This document shows, piece by piece, positions 1 through 11,480 of a stretch of 64,000 nucleotides of DNA. Numbering within the stretch: the first letter of the stretch is position 1; each line of letters starts with the position of its first letter. The notes under the pieces were generated by a model. The model saw only the letters and a program-made list of their open reading frames with translations. It was not told the DNA's origin and ran no database searches. The stretch covers positions 19,193,001-19,257,000 of the forward strand of contig JAVHKY010000003.1 in NCBI GenBank assembly GCA_035079385.1, given 5' to 3'. A program made the position numbers and the translations under genes. Source of the stretch: Aspidiotus rigidus. Lineage: Eukaryota > Arthropoda > Insecta > Hemiptera > Diaspididae.

Positions 1-730
1 TTTTTTTGCCAGTCGCTCCCCGCACATTCGTGCATTCAGCATCTCAGTTTCGTGCTGTTAAATGATACTTTCAAAACTATATATATTTTTTTCACGCTTA
101 CCGCAGCTTAAGAAAGATTACGGTATTTGAATACGCGAGTTATTAATTAATCCTATCCTGGCACAAACTTTTAATAGTTGTGTACCCTGGTACTCGCGAA
201 GTCGAGATGTGAGCGCATTTCGCATTTCTCATGCCCACGAACAGCGTAACGGTTCTTGATTTTTGAAGCGAGATAATGCAGCGTTCGGTTTCACGGCTGG
301 TGTCTTTTTGTTGCAAGGTATTGCCTTCGAGTCCATTGACTGAAATATATTCTGACAAAACGTTATTTATGACGGTGGGTCGCTGTTTCAAGTTCGAGAA
401 TAGATGACGCACGCTGCACAATGTTACACACCTAGGCCGCCACCGTCGATATGAATTTTGCGGTGCAAATATTGAACGTTTACCCGCTATTATTTCTACA
501 GTCTGTATACTCACGAGACTCGAGATTGCAATTGAAAATTTTTTCTCTCGATACGTAGTGGTATTAGAGAGAGTTACTTCATCTGTACGAAATATGGAGG
601 CCTACGTTTTTCATTCTTTTACCGGTACTACTGAAATACGACATACAAGTTCTTGATCTTATTCTATATCAAAAGTGAGCTGCTGCCTCAATACACTATG
701 GTCATCTCACTTTTAGCGATCAAATTGGTT
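1..730. other. Unassigned AT-rich DNA, no gene seen
   Basis: No recognisable protein family, RNA or repeat is visible here. A 123-codon frame on the minus strand (143-514) has no family motif, no signal peptide and no splice context, so it is treated as chance. Confidence 0.4.
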
Positions 731-735
731 GAAAA

Positions 736-1110
736 ATGACGAACGAAGTTAACCGAGGACCGCAGGGAACCTGTATTATGAATCAAATATTGGTATTGGT
801 ATTGAGAAGTCCCTCTGCACACTTTATGGCTATTTTTGCAAATCTCTTTCCTTTCATATATTATGTCTCGAAGGTTGAAATTTTTTCCAAGTCCAAAACC
901 TTTATGTCAAAATTTTGTCAAATCCCTCTCCTATCATGTATTGTGGCTCGGAATTTTTGTAAGTCCAAATTCTTCATTACGGTAGGTCAGTTTTCGCCAG
1001 ACATCGCACGGCGTACGGCGCAAGGCAAATTTTTCGAAAAACTCTCCATAGAACAGTTCCCTGTAAAAAAGTTCGTTTATGATCTCGCATATAAGCGTCT
1101 TCTATCGTGA
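736..1110 (+). repeat. Dispersed repeat with GGGAACCTGT / ACAGTTCCCTGT ends (copy 1)
   Basis: The segment opens with CAGGGAACCTGT near 762 and closes with ACAGTTCCCTGT near 1052, an inverted pair. Internally it has the family phrases 'ggtattgaga', 'tttttccaagtcc' and 'gcgcaaggcaaattt'. The same start phrase recurs near 1835 and the same closing phrase near 2700, 3000 and 37380. This is a short non-autonomous repeat with inverted ends; no coding capacity or target duplication was identified. The 124-codon frame here is a by-product of the repeat. Confidence 0.5.
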
Positions 1111-1379
1111 ATGAATCATTCTTTCTCGTTGGTCACCTGAAATGAAATGATCTGTCGATGGCCATTTTCAAAGTTGCCCTTGAAGCAATCTGGGGAAAGA
1201 GACTTAGAGAAATCTCTGTGCTGTTTTCGTTTCTTTGGAAGTCAACTAAAGACCCTAAACTTTTGATATTTTTAATGTATTTTCCGACACCCCTACCCGC
1301 TAATATAAATTTACGAGTCCGAGTTACCCCTTCCCAATGATGGATTTACCCTTGACCTGAACCAGAAATCTGTGAGTTT

Positions 1380-1690
1380 GAGTTCCTAGAATATAGTAGG
1401 CTATACTAAGCTTAAACTAGGCCTAGTATTGCTTAGCCTATATTATATACTAGGTTACAACAAGATGTGGCATACAACATAATCCAAGGAAAAGAGAGGA
1501 ATGTTGATGACGTCACTAGCTTGATGCCGCCATAGGTAAATTTAGGCTGATGACGTTAGAACTTATAAATTCACAGATGGCGATGGAGTCGAGAGCAGAT
1601 TCAATGAATATTGACGTCATGAGGAGGTTTAAACTGGTCGATGTCTTTACTCCGCTAACGAAGATTCACAAATTTGAGACTAAATTTCTT
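1380..1690 (+). repeat. CTAGGCCTA / TGACGTCA composite repeat (copy 1)
   Basis: A tract of CTAG-rich words (ctatactaag, aggcctagta) from about 1390 to 1465 is followed by a segment with perfect TGACGTCA octamers at 1508-1515 and 1612-1619, ending in 'aggtttaaactggtcgatgtctttact'-like sequence. The same order recurs at 3100-3370, 52290-53070 and, reversed, at 63150-63530. It is a dispersed repeat of a few hundred bases with no coding content. Confidence 0.6.
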
Positions 1691-1799
1691 CTTGTCTTAG
1701 CTGGAGCCCCACCCATCTATTGACAATCTGTGGGTCCAACTCCATTGGAAATTTGCGACTCCAAGTCCGAGGTCATCTCCCCCTCCCGTCCCACAAAAA

Positions 1800-2720
1800 A
1801 CAACGGTTTCCTTAACGAAGTTGAACAAGGAACGTAGGGAACCTGTCTTATGAGTCAAATTGGTTTTGGTATTGAGAATTCAAGGAAACCTCGACCAATT
1901 ATTGTTGTAATAAATATAAATATGAAAAACATAATAATAAATATCATTTTATAATTATCAATTTTAAACATGATTATTAAAGGAATAATAATTATCAATT
2001 TAATATCAAATAGAATGGAAATAATTATAATATAAGTAAAATTTTTAGAAAAATTTATTTTAAAGTTATTTATAATATTGTTCAATCCAGATTGTAAATG
2101 TATTCTAAACATTTTTTCAAGTTATTAAATTTATTAATTATATTAATGTTATTAATTTAACTAAATAAATTGAAAATATTTTATAAATATAAATATTATA
2201 TTTATTTTCCAATTAAAAATTTATAAAATTTAATAAAAAATAAAAAATTTTAATTCTTAGTACGAATTAAATTTTTGACATCTAATTTATTAATTTAATT
2301 AAGAGAATAAATTGAATAATGTAAATTTATTTATAGATTTATCATTCAAAATTATTAGGATAAGTTGATAATTTCAAATACTTTTAATTATTTAAATTAA
2401 TATTAATTTCAAACATTTTATAAAAATTTTTATAATTTATTTAACATTTAAATTATTATTAAATTTATTTATTTATTTATTTAATTTTTTTTAAAGGCCT
2501 ACACCTACTATACGCCTTGTATAATATAGTTCGAGAGTTTAAATATTTCTTGATTCTCGAGCTATATCTGATAGGAGAGAGACTTGAAAAAATTTCATCC
2601 CTCAAGCTGTAATTATACAATAGGAGTCAACATTTTTCCAAGTTTTTCGCCGGATGGCGAACAGCGCAGGGCAAATTTCTCAAAAAAAAAAACATATAAC
2701 AGGTTCCCTGTTAAAAAAGA
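1800..2720 (+). repeat. GGGAACCTGT-ended repeat (copy 2), split by mitochondrial-like DNA
   Basis: The start of the repeat (AGGGAACCTGT near 1836, then 'ggttttggtattgaga') stops abruptly near 1880. Its body resumes near 2500 ('aggagagagacttgaaaaaa', 'ccaagtttttcgccggatgg') and closes with AACAGGTTCCCTGTT near 2700. The roughly 615-bp block between is the AT-rich ND3-like insertion listed separately. Confidence 0.5.
1880..2495 (-). pseudogene. Nuclear mitochondrial insertion (NUMT) with ND3-like fragment
   Basis: This block is far more AT-rich than its surroundings, and the change is sharp at both ends. On the minus strand, 2112 down to about 1877 encodes a hydrophobic peptide resembling the second half of mitochondrial NADH dehydrogenase subunit 3. 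An 'SGLN' stretch stands where ND3 has its ECGF motif, followed by 'ISILFDIKLIIIIPLI', which corresponds to the conserved 'IFLIFDVE...P' helix, then a third hydrophobic run. Key acidic residues are altered and the frame runs out into the flanking repeat, so it is not functional. The rest (2113-2495) resembles mitochondrial spacer or tRNA DNA but I could not fold a clear tRNA. Alternative: simple AT-rich DNA with a fortuitous hydrophobic frame. Confidence 0.5.
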
Positions 2721-2914
2721 AAATTTATAAGGGATCTTTGACTTGACTCAGAATAGTTAGTTTGTACCCTAGACAAGATTGAAGGCAAACGAGCGGAGCA
2801 AGTGAGACACCGAAAGCTAGTTAGCTTAAAATGGGTATACTAAACTTGTACTAGACTGGGAATGGGGGCGAAACAATCGATATATCTATACAATCAACAT
2901 CGATACCAAGTTCC

Positions 2915-3018
2915 CCTCCTATCATATATAGCTCGGAGGTCGAAATTTTTCCAAGTTTTTTGCCGGACGGCGCACGGCAAATTTCTCAAAAAAAAAAAAG
3001 GTTCCCCGTTAAAACGCC
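2915..3018 (+). repeat. GGTTCCC-ended repeat, 3' portion (copy 3)
   Basis: Shares 'ctcctatcatatatagctcgg', 'ttttgccggacggcgcacgg' and a GGTTCCCCGTTAAAA close with the copies ending near 2710 and 37390. Only the terminal ~100 bp is present. Confidence 0.5.
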
Positions 3019-3099
3019 CAAAGACATAAAATACATGGTTCAATTATTTTTTCCATGGAGGGAAAAATTTACTCTTTTTAGCATTCAACTATAGGTATT

Positions 3100-3375
3100 G
3101 GAAAAGCTATACTAGCTTTGAACTAGGCCTAGCATAATATGTCTATGTTACGCTACACTAATACTATGCTATAATACTCCTTCCTGTTGAAGGTCTTGGA
3201 ATCCTCGATCTAATCCAGAAATCTGAAAATCCGAGAGAAAAAGAATAAATAAAGTTACTAATTTGATGACGTCACAAACAAATGACCTCGCGGATGTTGA
3301 CGACGTTACAAAGAGGTTTAAGCTGGTTGACGTCTCTACTGTACCTTTGTCCACTATCGAAGATTATTTTGTCAT
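3100..3375 (+). repeat. CTAGGCCTA / TGACGTCA composite repeat (copy 2)
   Basis: CTAG-rich tract at 3105-3175, then 'cagaaatctg' and 'cgagagaaaaag', a perfect TGACGTCA at 3267-3274 and the 'gaggtttaagctggttgacg' close near 3315. It matches copies at 1380, 52290, 57056 and 63150 (reversed) in order and spacing. Confidence 0.6.
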
Positions 3376-3679
3376 AAATGGTAACTATATCGAACAACTC
3401 TATAAAGACAAAGAAAATGATCTCTATTCATTTGGCTCCGCCAGAACATTTCTCCCTTTTCAATCTCCCAATCTGTTCTCCTCTACACTCTTTGCATAAC
3501 TCTGTTCTCTTTCCTCTCGAATCTCATCTTTATTGCTGTCCTAAACTGAATTCTTTATCCTCTAGCTTTCTTGATTCCATCACTTGTCATGTCATCAGGA
3601 TTGAAATTGCAGAAATTTTAAGATCAGATAGCAGCGTCTACCGAAAACTAAGAGACATCATATTAGAATTCTGAAATCT

Positions 3680-4190
3680 TATAGTATGTCACCCTAAATT
3701 TGTTGTGCAAGTTCAATTCAAAATTTTATTACTCCTCTTCGGTTCTTACGGCTTAATTAAGCGCTATCCGGCCCTATTTCTTATAACTTACTCAGCGATC
3801 TCCTTACTACCCGATTTGCTTCCCTTTCCTATATTCGTGTCAATCTCCATACTGTTCCATCTATCCATCAAAACATCATTAGCATTTATTTGGATCCCAG
3901 ATCAAATATGTCTCCTCGGGCTTGATTTCGTTGACCATATTTCCAAAACTCTCCCCTCCTACCTAGAGTTATTGATCCTTCACTCTCACCAGACTATGAT
4001 CTTGAAGACTATTACCGTTACCCAGTCCTCGCTGCCTGGTGCAACCTTTGAAAAGTTCAGACCAATAATATACTCAGATCGATTACAAATCAACTGAACC
4101 CCTGCCTCTGGATCCTCCACAAACGGAAAGTTTCACCTCTCATACCAGAATTGGCCGCACTTTCCTTACCCATATCCATCTCCTCCTTTT
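3680..4190 (+). pseudogene. Decayed I/Jockey-type LINE, RNase H region
   Basis: Translations in shifting frames match the C-terminal RNase H part of I/Jockey-superfamily non-LTR retrotransposon polyproteins. 'AFIWIPDQ' near 3890 stands for the usual FxWIPSHVGI motif, and 'DFVDHISKTLP' near 3920 for the GNExxDxxAK segment. Downstream in another frame 'TNNILRSI' near 4060 matches the NNKLRSIKP tail motif, followed by a 'LNPCLW' match. Several frameshifts and stops separate these pieces, so this is a dead copy. The upstream 3380-3680 may hold earlier parts but nothing there is clear. It could belong to the same family as the LINE at 10.3-13.8 kb. Confidence 0.6.
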
Positions 4191-4194
4191 TGTA

Positions 4195-6940
4195 GTTGAT
4201 ATCATATTCAAAAGCTTTTCTCGTGCTCTTCACTCTAAACAACCGTTCTCCCCATAGTAAACTCAGAAACAGTATTCGATTCCCTCACCATTGCTTTTTT
4301 TTTTCAGTGGCGTCACAAAATTCGGGAGAAGCTTCCCATCTCCCTTAAAGTAACATAACTGTCCGAATTTTGTAATTATGTCACATACACGAAGGCGTTC
4401 AATTCAAGTGCAGTCATTCTATATTTATTTTTCAATATGAAAGAGAGATTTTTGTCGGTGTCTTGAAGAAATAGGCCAGGGATGTTCAAGATCTTTTACT
4501 ATTTTCTTGGAAATCTCGAGATTTTGATAGTTTAGAATGGTAGAGGTCACACATCATATCAACTGACGAGTGCACATCACAAATTGAAGATGCATTACGA
4601 GATTTAAGATTCACAGGAAACAAATTGCTTTAATTTGCCATCATTGTTCGTCAAAACTCTTTCTTACAAATACCATCAGATGGTATAGCGTGCGTAGACT
4701 CTCCGCTGTCGAGCAGAATAAGTCGCCGTACAGAGTAGCAATTGGATAAGCTGAGATATATTTTTTTCAAGGATTTATATACTACCTACGGTAATATAAC
4801 TCGAGGTAATTGTTCTTTTTTTGTGTGTTTTTCTTCGCACTGTTACGAGCATACGTGTAATTTTCTTGAACCGAAAAATTTTCAAATATGTAGACTTCAG
4901 AATATTAAACTCAATTTATTTCAGAATTTCGTGGGACAGGACGTCTTATAATTGGTAGGGAAAATAACGAACAGGACAGAAATCGAGCTACGACAACACG
5001 TGAGAAACTGAATGAGACTGAAATTTTCGGCGATTGACATTTCCTGCTCTCTCCTCTTTCAAAACCACACTTACCTCTTGATTCAATAAGCATCTCTGTT
5101 CGACTATCCGCATTTCTCTTTAAGTTTCTTCATCAAAAATTATGCTCGCTCACTGAGTGTTATTTTATACCCGAGAAATTTTCTTCCGTTTTTGTTCGTT
5201 TGTCCATCCTCGATTTGTGATGGGTAATCAAATTGTATTTTTCTCGGTATCTAGACCCCCTCCTTGTCTGTACTAAGGAAAGTCGAAACGTCTTTCGTAT
5301 CTTTGGTATGCGTAAGAAAACTTGTTGAAGATGAAAAGGCAATGACGATGACTGTATAGATAAAATCCTTATCATAAACCAGATCGCAAATCATTTGCCT
5401 TCTCATGCAAAAATTTGTCTACGAACTATTCTAACAATATAAAATAAAAACGCGAAGTAATAGCTCGGAGGAAATCAGACAAATGTGATTAGGCAAGATG
5501 ATACGGCGATGATAATGAATAATTACCAATTTCATCACCGTGCTTTCATAAATCCGCTAATTCTTATTTGGTGAATCTGTCGTCAGAGTGCATACGCAAT
5601 AATTCCATACTTTAATACTACCGGTATGTCGTCGATTGTCGTATACTGTATAGACTAAACTGTCTTGCTTTTCCAATCGAGATCAAGTTTCGTCCAAGGT
5701 AAAAAAACATAAGACCTTGCTCAAGCAAAATTAGATTTTGTTACAAGAGTGCAAATCATAATTTCAATGACCTTATGCAAATACTCGTAGTTCACTTTTA
5801 GGAATGCATATGTAAGTTCTAACAACCAACAAGTATGATACAGCCTAACGTCAGTATACAAATTAATAGTCATTATTATTATTGCAAAAGAATTAAAACT
5901 ATTTTTATTTTTAAGCTTATGAAAATTTTTCTATTCTTCATTGAAGAGTCCGACTGAAGGGAATTTTAAGAGTTGTGACAATAGAATTGGTGTTGATAAG
6001 AGAGTACCTATAGTTTGTCATTCTTGCCCTCAAACATTGGAGCGAATACAATCACTCAAACGGTTTTTAAAGAAATGGACACTACTGCATTAGAACATTA
6101 TTTTATTACCAGCGGAGAATGTCGCAATAATTCTAGCATTGAGCACCTTTACGGCCAACAAAATTTGAAAAACAGAAGGAATCTTGTTGCTGGTTCACAA
6201 GGATGTAAAGAACATAGTTAGGCATACAAAAACTTGGTCATATGAGTCGAGTAGAAAATCTGATTTTTAATGTTAATGTAGCATTAATTATTTGGAGAAC
6301 TCAGAATTCTCAAGAAACGACCACTGTTTTTTATTGTTTAAAATTATCTAACAAATTTTTAAAGCCCCTAAACTATTTCTAGGTAGATCTCGGGCTCAGC
6401 ACTCTTGGATACCACATTTTGCTTAACAGGTGAAATTTTTAATGGGAAACCCGTTTTATGGAGAGCAATCTGATAATTTTTGTCGTAAGAATTTTTTTGG
6501 GGAAAATATCCTTTTGACCTGCCTTAGGGACTGAGAAAAATTCTAAACAGCAAGTCATACCAGGAAGTTTGACCTAGTGCAAGTCACTTTTACCTACTTT
6601 AAGAGGTATTGCAGTCTTGCGCGCGGTGGAATTTTTGTTGTGGAGCTGTTCTCGCGGCCTTTCAGAGGGTTTGGATCACAATTTTAACATTGGCTAATTC
6701 ATACATCATTTTTTTATATAAGTATGTATGTATCATTAATATTTTTGGGTATGGGTTGATTTATATGAAATTGAGAATTATTCAAGTTTTATATGTGTAC
6801 TAGAATATAGGGCAATTTTTTTGAAAATCGGATCGGTAGTTCTTTAGATTTTTCTATTTTAGAAAAAATTTGGAGCGTGGTAAGTCGAACGTCAGTTTGT
6901 TAACCATCCTGTGTTGAAAAGAATGAATGTTGCTACAGAA
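4195..6940. other. No recognisable gene or repeat
   Basis: Read on both strands; only short frames without family motifs are present. No tRNA, strong hairpin or clear transposon end was seen. Treated as intergenic DNA. Confidence 0.35.
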
Positions 6941-6949
6941 AATGAAGAG

Positions 6950-8480
6950 TGTTTCTTTTCCTTTAGTGTGAGTAACAGTCCTTTATGTTTGATAATTGAA
7001 AATTTTTGACGGATATTCCACTTATGGAGGAAAAGAGGGCATTCGGGCGTGGGTTACTGATATAGAAGAGTTGATAAAAATAATGCTTAGCAAGCTTTGA
7101 AAATCTGCTTTTGCTGTTGGAAACAGAAACAATTAAGTAATATGACGGAGCCAATAATGAACAAAAAGGAGAGAAGTAGAGATGTAAACAAGAATGGGTT
7201 GCCATGCGCCTTGGTATTCAGGTCTCTAAGTTTTTTTTCTCATTAACTGTTAGGTGACGGAAATTTATTTATTAATTTTTTTTTTTCAAAAGATCTGGAG
7301 CTTCTTTTCCTACCAAATTGTAAAGATCAAGAGATCTAGATTTTTTTCTATGTCAAGATCTGGAAACCAAGAGGTCCGCATCTCTGTTCCACTCAGATCT
7401 GGAACCTACGAGACTTATGTGATTTTTTCCACCGAGTTCTCTTTATTTGGTTAAAAATCAAAATACGGTATTTGGAATTTTTCTGTCATTCTGCGTGAGC
7501 ATTTTTCCATGAAACAAGCCGATTATTACAATCGGATAAGGGCTGGACAAAAACATTCCCTGCATCATAATTATAATCCAGTTTCAATGTGGAATAATTT
7601 TCAAATAAACACGGAAAATAATAAGAATAATGTCTTTAATGCAAGTTGACCGAACCCCGTCTTTCCAAATAGTTTTTTGTTGCAAAAACAGTTTTACTTC
7701 ACCTACAGCAACGAGTTCTATTTTGCGCTGTTGGTCGTCACTGGGATTCGAAGTCGTATCACCTGTGTAGCAAACTAATACTCGAACTACTTGTCCGCTG
7801 CAGACGAACGACTATAGTGTGTCATTGTACTGTTCCTACACCCGTGTCCTACGAGCGTGTGAAATGATAGGGGTAGAAAAGAATAGTGTAACCTTAATAC
7901 TCGCAGACAAACTTGGCAGCCTTCAGCATGTATACGAAACATTTGCGTTCTACGTTGTGGTGCCGTACCACCGTGTAAGGTCGATTCAACATCAGCCCTT
8001 AGAGTGCAGTCCAGTAGTTACCAGTGCTGTGATATTCCTAGTGGCCCGTCTAAGACGGATGTTGACGCTTGTTGGTCGCCTCGGGTAGTGCGGTATCACC
8101 ACAAAAATAATAAATTAATAAATAAGAACCGTTAAGCTCTTCTAAGGTTTTTGAAGGAATTTCCTTCGAAGAGCTTTTGCGAGTTTTTTGCCTATTGAAA
8201 GGACCACTATTCACTAGGCGACAAGTTAGATGCTAGATTCGAAAACACGTCTTGAAATACAATTTCCTGATAACATCAATCACATTACTTTTATTTGCTT
8301 TGCACCGGTAGAAATAAAACTATCTCGATGATTTTGGATTTTAAAATTCTTGATGCGTCCACGAAGCTATTGAAATATGACTTTCAAGAATATCTTTATT
8401 AAGATTTATTCGTCAATCTTTTAATTTGGTCTTAAATGTTGATGAAATTTTTTTAATCTTAAATTATAACCATGACTTAT
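6950..8480 (+). repeat. Unclassified ~1.5-kb dispersed repeat, copy A
   Basis: This block matches the reverse complement of 30840-32960. Shared landmarks in order: a 'gcttagcaagctttgaaaat' stretch near 7085, an AGATCT-rich stretch at 7290-7400, a middle section encoding near-identical 80-90-codon peptides in both copies (here 7819-8088), and a closing section with 'aaactatctcgatgattttg' near 8318. The peptide (starting MSLYCSYTRV) matches no family I know, and its conservation is what a fairly recent repeat would give anyway. No TIR, poly(A) tail or target duplication was found, so the class is unknown. A related tail occurs at about 24230-24420. Confidence 0.6.
7290..7405 (+). repeat. AGATCT-rich segment inside repeat copy A
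   Basis: AGATCT occurs four times in about 100 bp (near 7290, 7331, 7352 and 7397), each beside 'gga' or 'aga'. The same arrangement, reversed, is present twice in copy B (31880-32000 and 32580-32710), so it is an ancestral property of the repeat and was tandemly duplicated in copy B. Confidence 0.55.
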
Positions 8481-8489
8481 TGCAGACTA

Positions 8490-10320
8490 TGATTTACTCA
8501 GCCAATGAATGTCATTCAACAGACAATTACCTAGATTAACAAGAAAAAATTGGAATGTATTTTGTTATTTAAACTTCATTCAAGCGATCACCTCAAAGAA
8601 AAAAATTATAATCCCAATTCCGTTTTTGTTTTTGTTTTTTTTTTTCTTCAGTAGATTATCCACAACAATGAAAGACATTTTTCAGATTACCCCCATAAAC
8701 AGGTTTTTGAAACCTCTATTTATGTCACTTCTTTAAATCCTAGAGGATTTTTAGAATAATTTTTTAAACGCACTTCCTTCCCACACCCTTCTCAACACAA
8801 AAACAACAGCTAACCAGAATGCCTTGCTATCATGCTTTTCTTTCCTCTTCCTAGATTCTTGCTTTGGATGTTTTAGGCCTAATTATACCTAATGTATACC
8901 TAATTAAATGAATTTTTCAAACCATAGGTTCAGATCCTGTTTCATGTCTCTTTCTGCCTATATGTGAGGCGGACGTGAAGATTTTTTCAAGCTTCTAAAA
9001 AAGGTCAAAACCTTCTCCCTCGGAATCACAGTTTGGGAAGAGAAGCTAAGGTGTCGAATATCTAGTGAGTTTCTTTGATAGATTGTAAAAAAATTGGCAG
9101 CTGCTTTCACCAAATCCCTAAAACACCACTTTGAATTTTAAGTACACCATTATTTCCACTTAGGTTTAAAGAGCTTTGAAATGTAAATATTTTCAAGTTC
9201 CTGAAGTGGGTCAAAGGTGTACGACCCAGCCCCATAAGAACGAAAAAATCTGGAGTGAGGGAGGTAGAATAGAAGCGAGTAACACTTCGCAATTCCTGAA
9301 CGTATAGAAAGAAGAAAAACGCTTTCAAAGACCAGATTATGTCTTCAGAAAAATTACCTTCAAATAATTATATAAATCTTCCCTGTAAATTGGACCCGTT
9401 CGCGCGTATGTATCTCACAGAATTCTCGATGTACGACTTGTTGTCAGAGACTCAAGGCTGATAAATTCTATTATGTGGTTCAGTAATTGTAACTACACGC
9501 GCTCGTAACATATTGATCAAAATTTTCATAACAACATTTAAAGGTGTCGCTGTTGATTTTATGTACATTTTAACCCCGTTTACTCCTCCTCTCTTGCCCC
9601 CTTTGCGTCAAAGTGAAAGTCTATTTGAGGCGTTAAGAAATGACGTGATAAAGTCTCGTTCTTTTTTATTTGTACATGCTTTAGTGGTTTCGTGCTTGTC
9701 ATAATTAATATTTCTTACGCGTTCCTCATAAGTGGCGACTTGCATTACTTATTTAAACTAGTAAATTCTCATTCAATCATACTATTTTTACCAAGAAACT
9801 GAAAAAAAAAAATAATAAAAACTCAATTACAAAGTGACATCAATTTAATTGGAATATCTGCATTGACAAACATGAGAAATCGTTGATATTTCTCGAAAGA
9901 ACTATAGGTACTCAAATTAAAAATGGGGTAGGTATAAGTATGTCAATGAATTTATTTGGAAAATCAAAATGCCACCAACTCGTTGTAGTATCGAAGCATG
10001 TGGACGAAAAACCCACTCTTAACCTTCTTTCAACTTGATGATAAAAATCGTGAGCATACTGACGCAATATTCTGTTCGTGCCGTTTCCTTTGCATAGCTG
10101 AAGCTTCGATTTTTTTTTCTTTTTTTACCAACCTTATGCACCGTAAACTTTAGAACTCAAAGGTGCTGTTCCCCTTTGGGTTTGAAGCAACAATCACCAA
10201 CAATTTTACGTAGTCATAGTAGCTCCTTCGTAAGAGACCAAACCTTGTAGAGATTTTCCTATACTACAGAAACTGTAAAACTGCTGTGCTGATAAATACC
10301 CTTAATTATTTTTTGAAGTC
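8490..10320. other. No recognisable gene or repeat
   Basis: Short frames only (for example 9107-9328 minus and 9513-9704 plus) with no recognisable motifs. Poly(T) runs near 8630 are low-complexity. Nothing further is supported. Confidence 0.35.
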
Positions 10321-10324
10321 TTTC

Positions 10325-11062
10325 TATTAAAGCTCACAGCCACTTATCGACCTCCAACCTCAAATCGACGACGAATTTCATAACAAATCCGCTCTATTTC
10401 CATCTTCTTTGATCTCCAGGGAGCCTTCCTCAGGGTCCGAAATATCTCGTCTGTACCAAATTAGACGGTTTTGGTCTCCGAGGCCACTTCTAAGAAATTC
10501 TAGAAAGTTTCCTTCACAATAGAATTTTTATGGTAAGAATTCATAATTCAACCTCCGCCCCACCCTGAGAAGTTGTCAGCGTTTTACTATTCCTAATTGC
10601 TATCAACGATCCCTCTCTTCTAACACCTTTTCGCCGACGACTACAATATCTCTGTTTATTTCGCTAATCCCTAAAGAGCCCACAGACTCCTCAATTCAAT
10701 TACTGCATAGACATCGAAAAACGGCTTCCAATTTTCTCCCTCTAAAATCTATTCTGTCATTTTTAAAAATAGAAATCTTATCCCTGCCATCCAACCTCTG
10801 ATTTTACAAAAATTCCAAATTCCATTATTTTGAAACTATACGGAAAACTCCTCGGATTATATTTCGATCAAAAGCTTACTTGGGCCTCTTAAATAAAAAT
10901 CGTCAAAGCCAAATGCACACGCGCTCACGATATTATAAAATTCATTTCTCACCCCTCAAAAGGCTGCAACAGAAAACTTCTACAACTATACAAAAGCCTT
11001 ATCCACTTTAGATTGGACTACACCGCCCCAATATATAACTTAGCCAACAAATCTCTCCTTGG
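10325..11062 (+). pseudogene. I/Jockey-type LINE, reverse transcriptase remnant
   Basis: Pieces in changing frames reproduce the order of a non-LTR reverse transcriptase. 'FFDLQGAF' near 10410 corresponds to the FLDixkAFDxV motif. 'NSTSAPP' then 'LLFLIAIND' (10540-10610) correspond to the GVPQGSxLSPxLFxxxIND block. 'FADDY' near 10633 is the catalytic FADD motif. From 10846 one nearly open frame reads 'GKLLGLYFDQKLTW' and, after one stop, 'LYKSLIHFRLDYTAPIYNL', the classic thumb region of Jockey/R1-like elements. Stops and frameshifts show it is dead. The element continues at 11297 and again at 13383 after two later insertions. Confidence 0.8.
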
Positions 11063-11290
11063 GGGCCATTGGACCGGCAAAGAAATGAGAATATACAGAA
11101 CGAGCTCAACATTACACCGGTGGTTAAGAGAGTCAAAGAATGTAAAAGATAATGGCGAGAACATGTGCACCGGATGGAAGAAGACTGACCCCTGAAATGG
11201 GCCGAAAAGTACATACCGACAGGAAAGAGAGACCACGGAAGACCGCGTAGAAAACTGCTTGACACGTTAGCAACTTCCGAGACCGATGCG
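11063..11290 (+). pseudogene. Nested fragment of a different LINE (RTE/CR1-like C-terminus)
   Basis: One frame reads 'WREHVHRMEED', a stop, then 'PLKWAEKYIPTGKRDHGRPR' and 'RKLLDTL'. This matches the arthropod LINE tail motif W-x-GHVxRM...PxGKRxxGRPRxxW, which is not part of the flanking Jockey-type element. It sits exactly between 'NLANKS' (ending 11058) and 'LRLVLGAYRTSP' (starting about 11297), where the Jockey frame should run without a break. A tail of the same kind lies at 29690-29900 on the minus strand. Confidence 0.7.
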
Positions 11291-11296
11291 ACGCCG

Positions 11297-11480
11297 CAGG
11301 CGGCCCAATACCTCCTCCCTCAGACTAGTCCTAGGTGCCTACCGCACCAGTCCTAAACTCAGTTCATGTGCAGAAGCCTAAGAACCTCCACTCCACTTCC
11401 GTAGACTCATCCTAACCTCCAACTTTTTGTCCTCTGTCTCCCATACTCGCCACCTTCTAATCTTCAACCAAATCTTCTAT
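11297..11480 (+). pseudogene. I/Jockey-type LINE, thumb-to-linker segment
   Basis: Translation gives 'LRLVLGAYRTSPKLSSCAEA', one stop, then 'EPPLHFRRLILTSNFL', matching the stretch that follows the 'LDYGxPxYGSA' motif in Jockey-superfamily polyproteins. It ends abruptly at 11480, at the outer end of a Penelope-like element, and the host LINE resumes at 13383. Confidence 0.75.

Noticed and set aside
143..514. 123-codon minus-strand frame as a gene
   Set aside because: No family motif, splice signals or context; length is within chance for this sequence.
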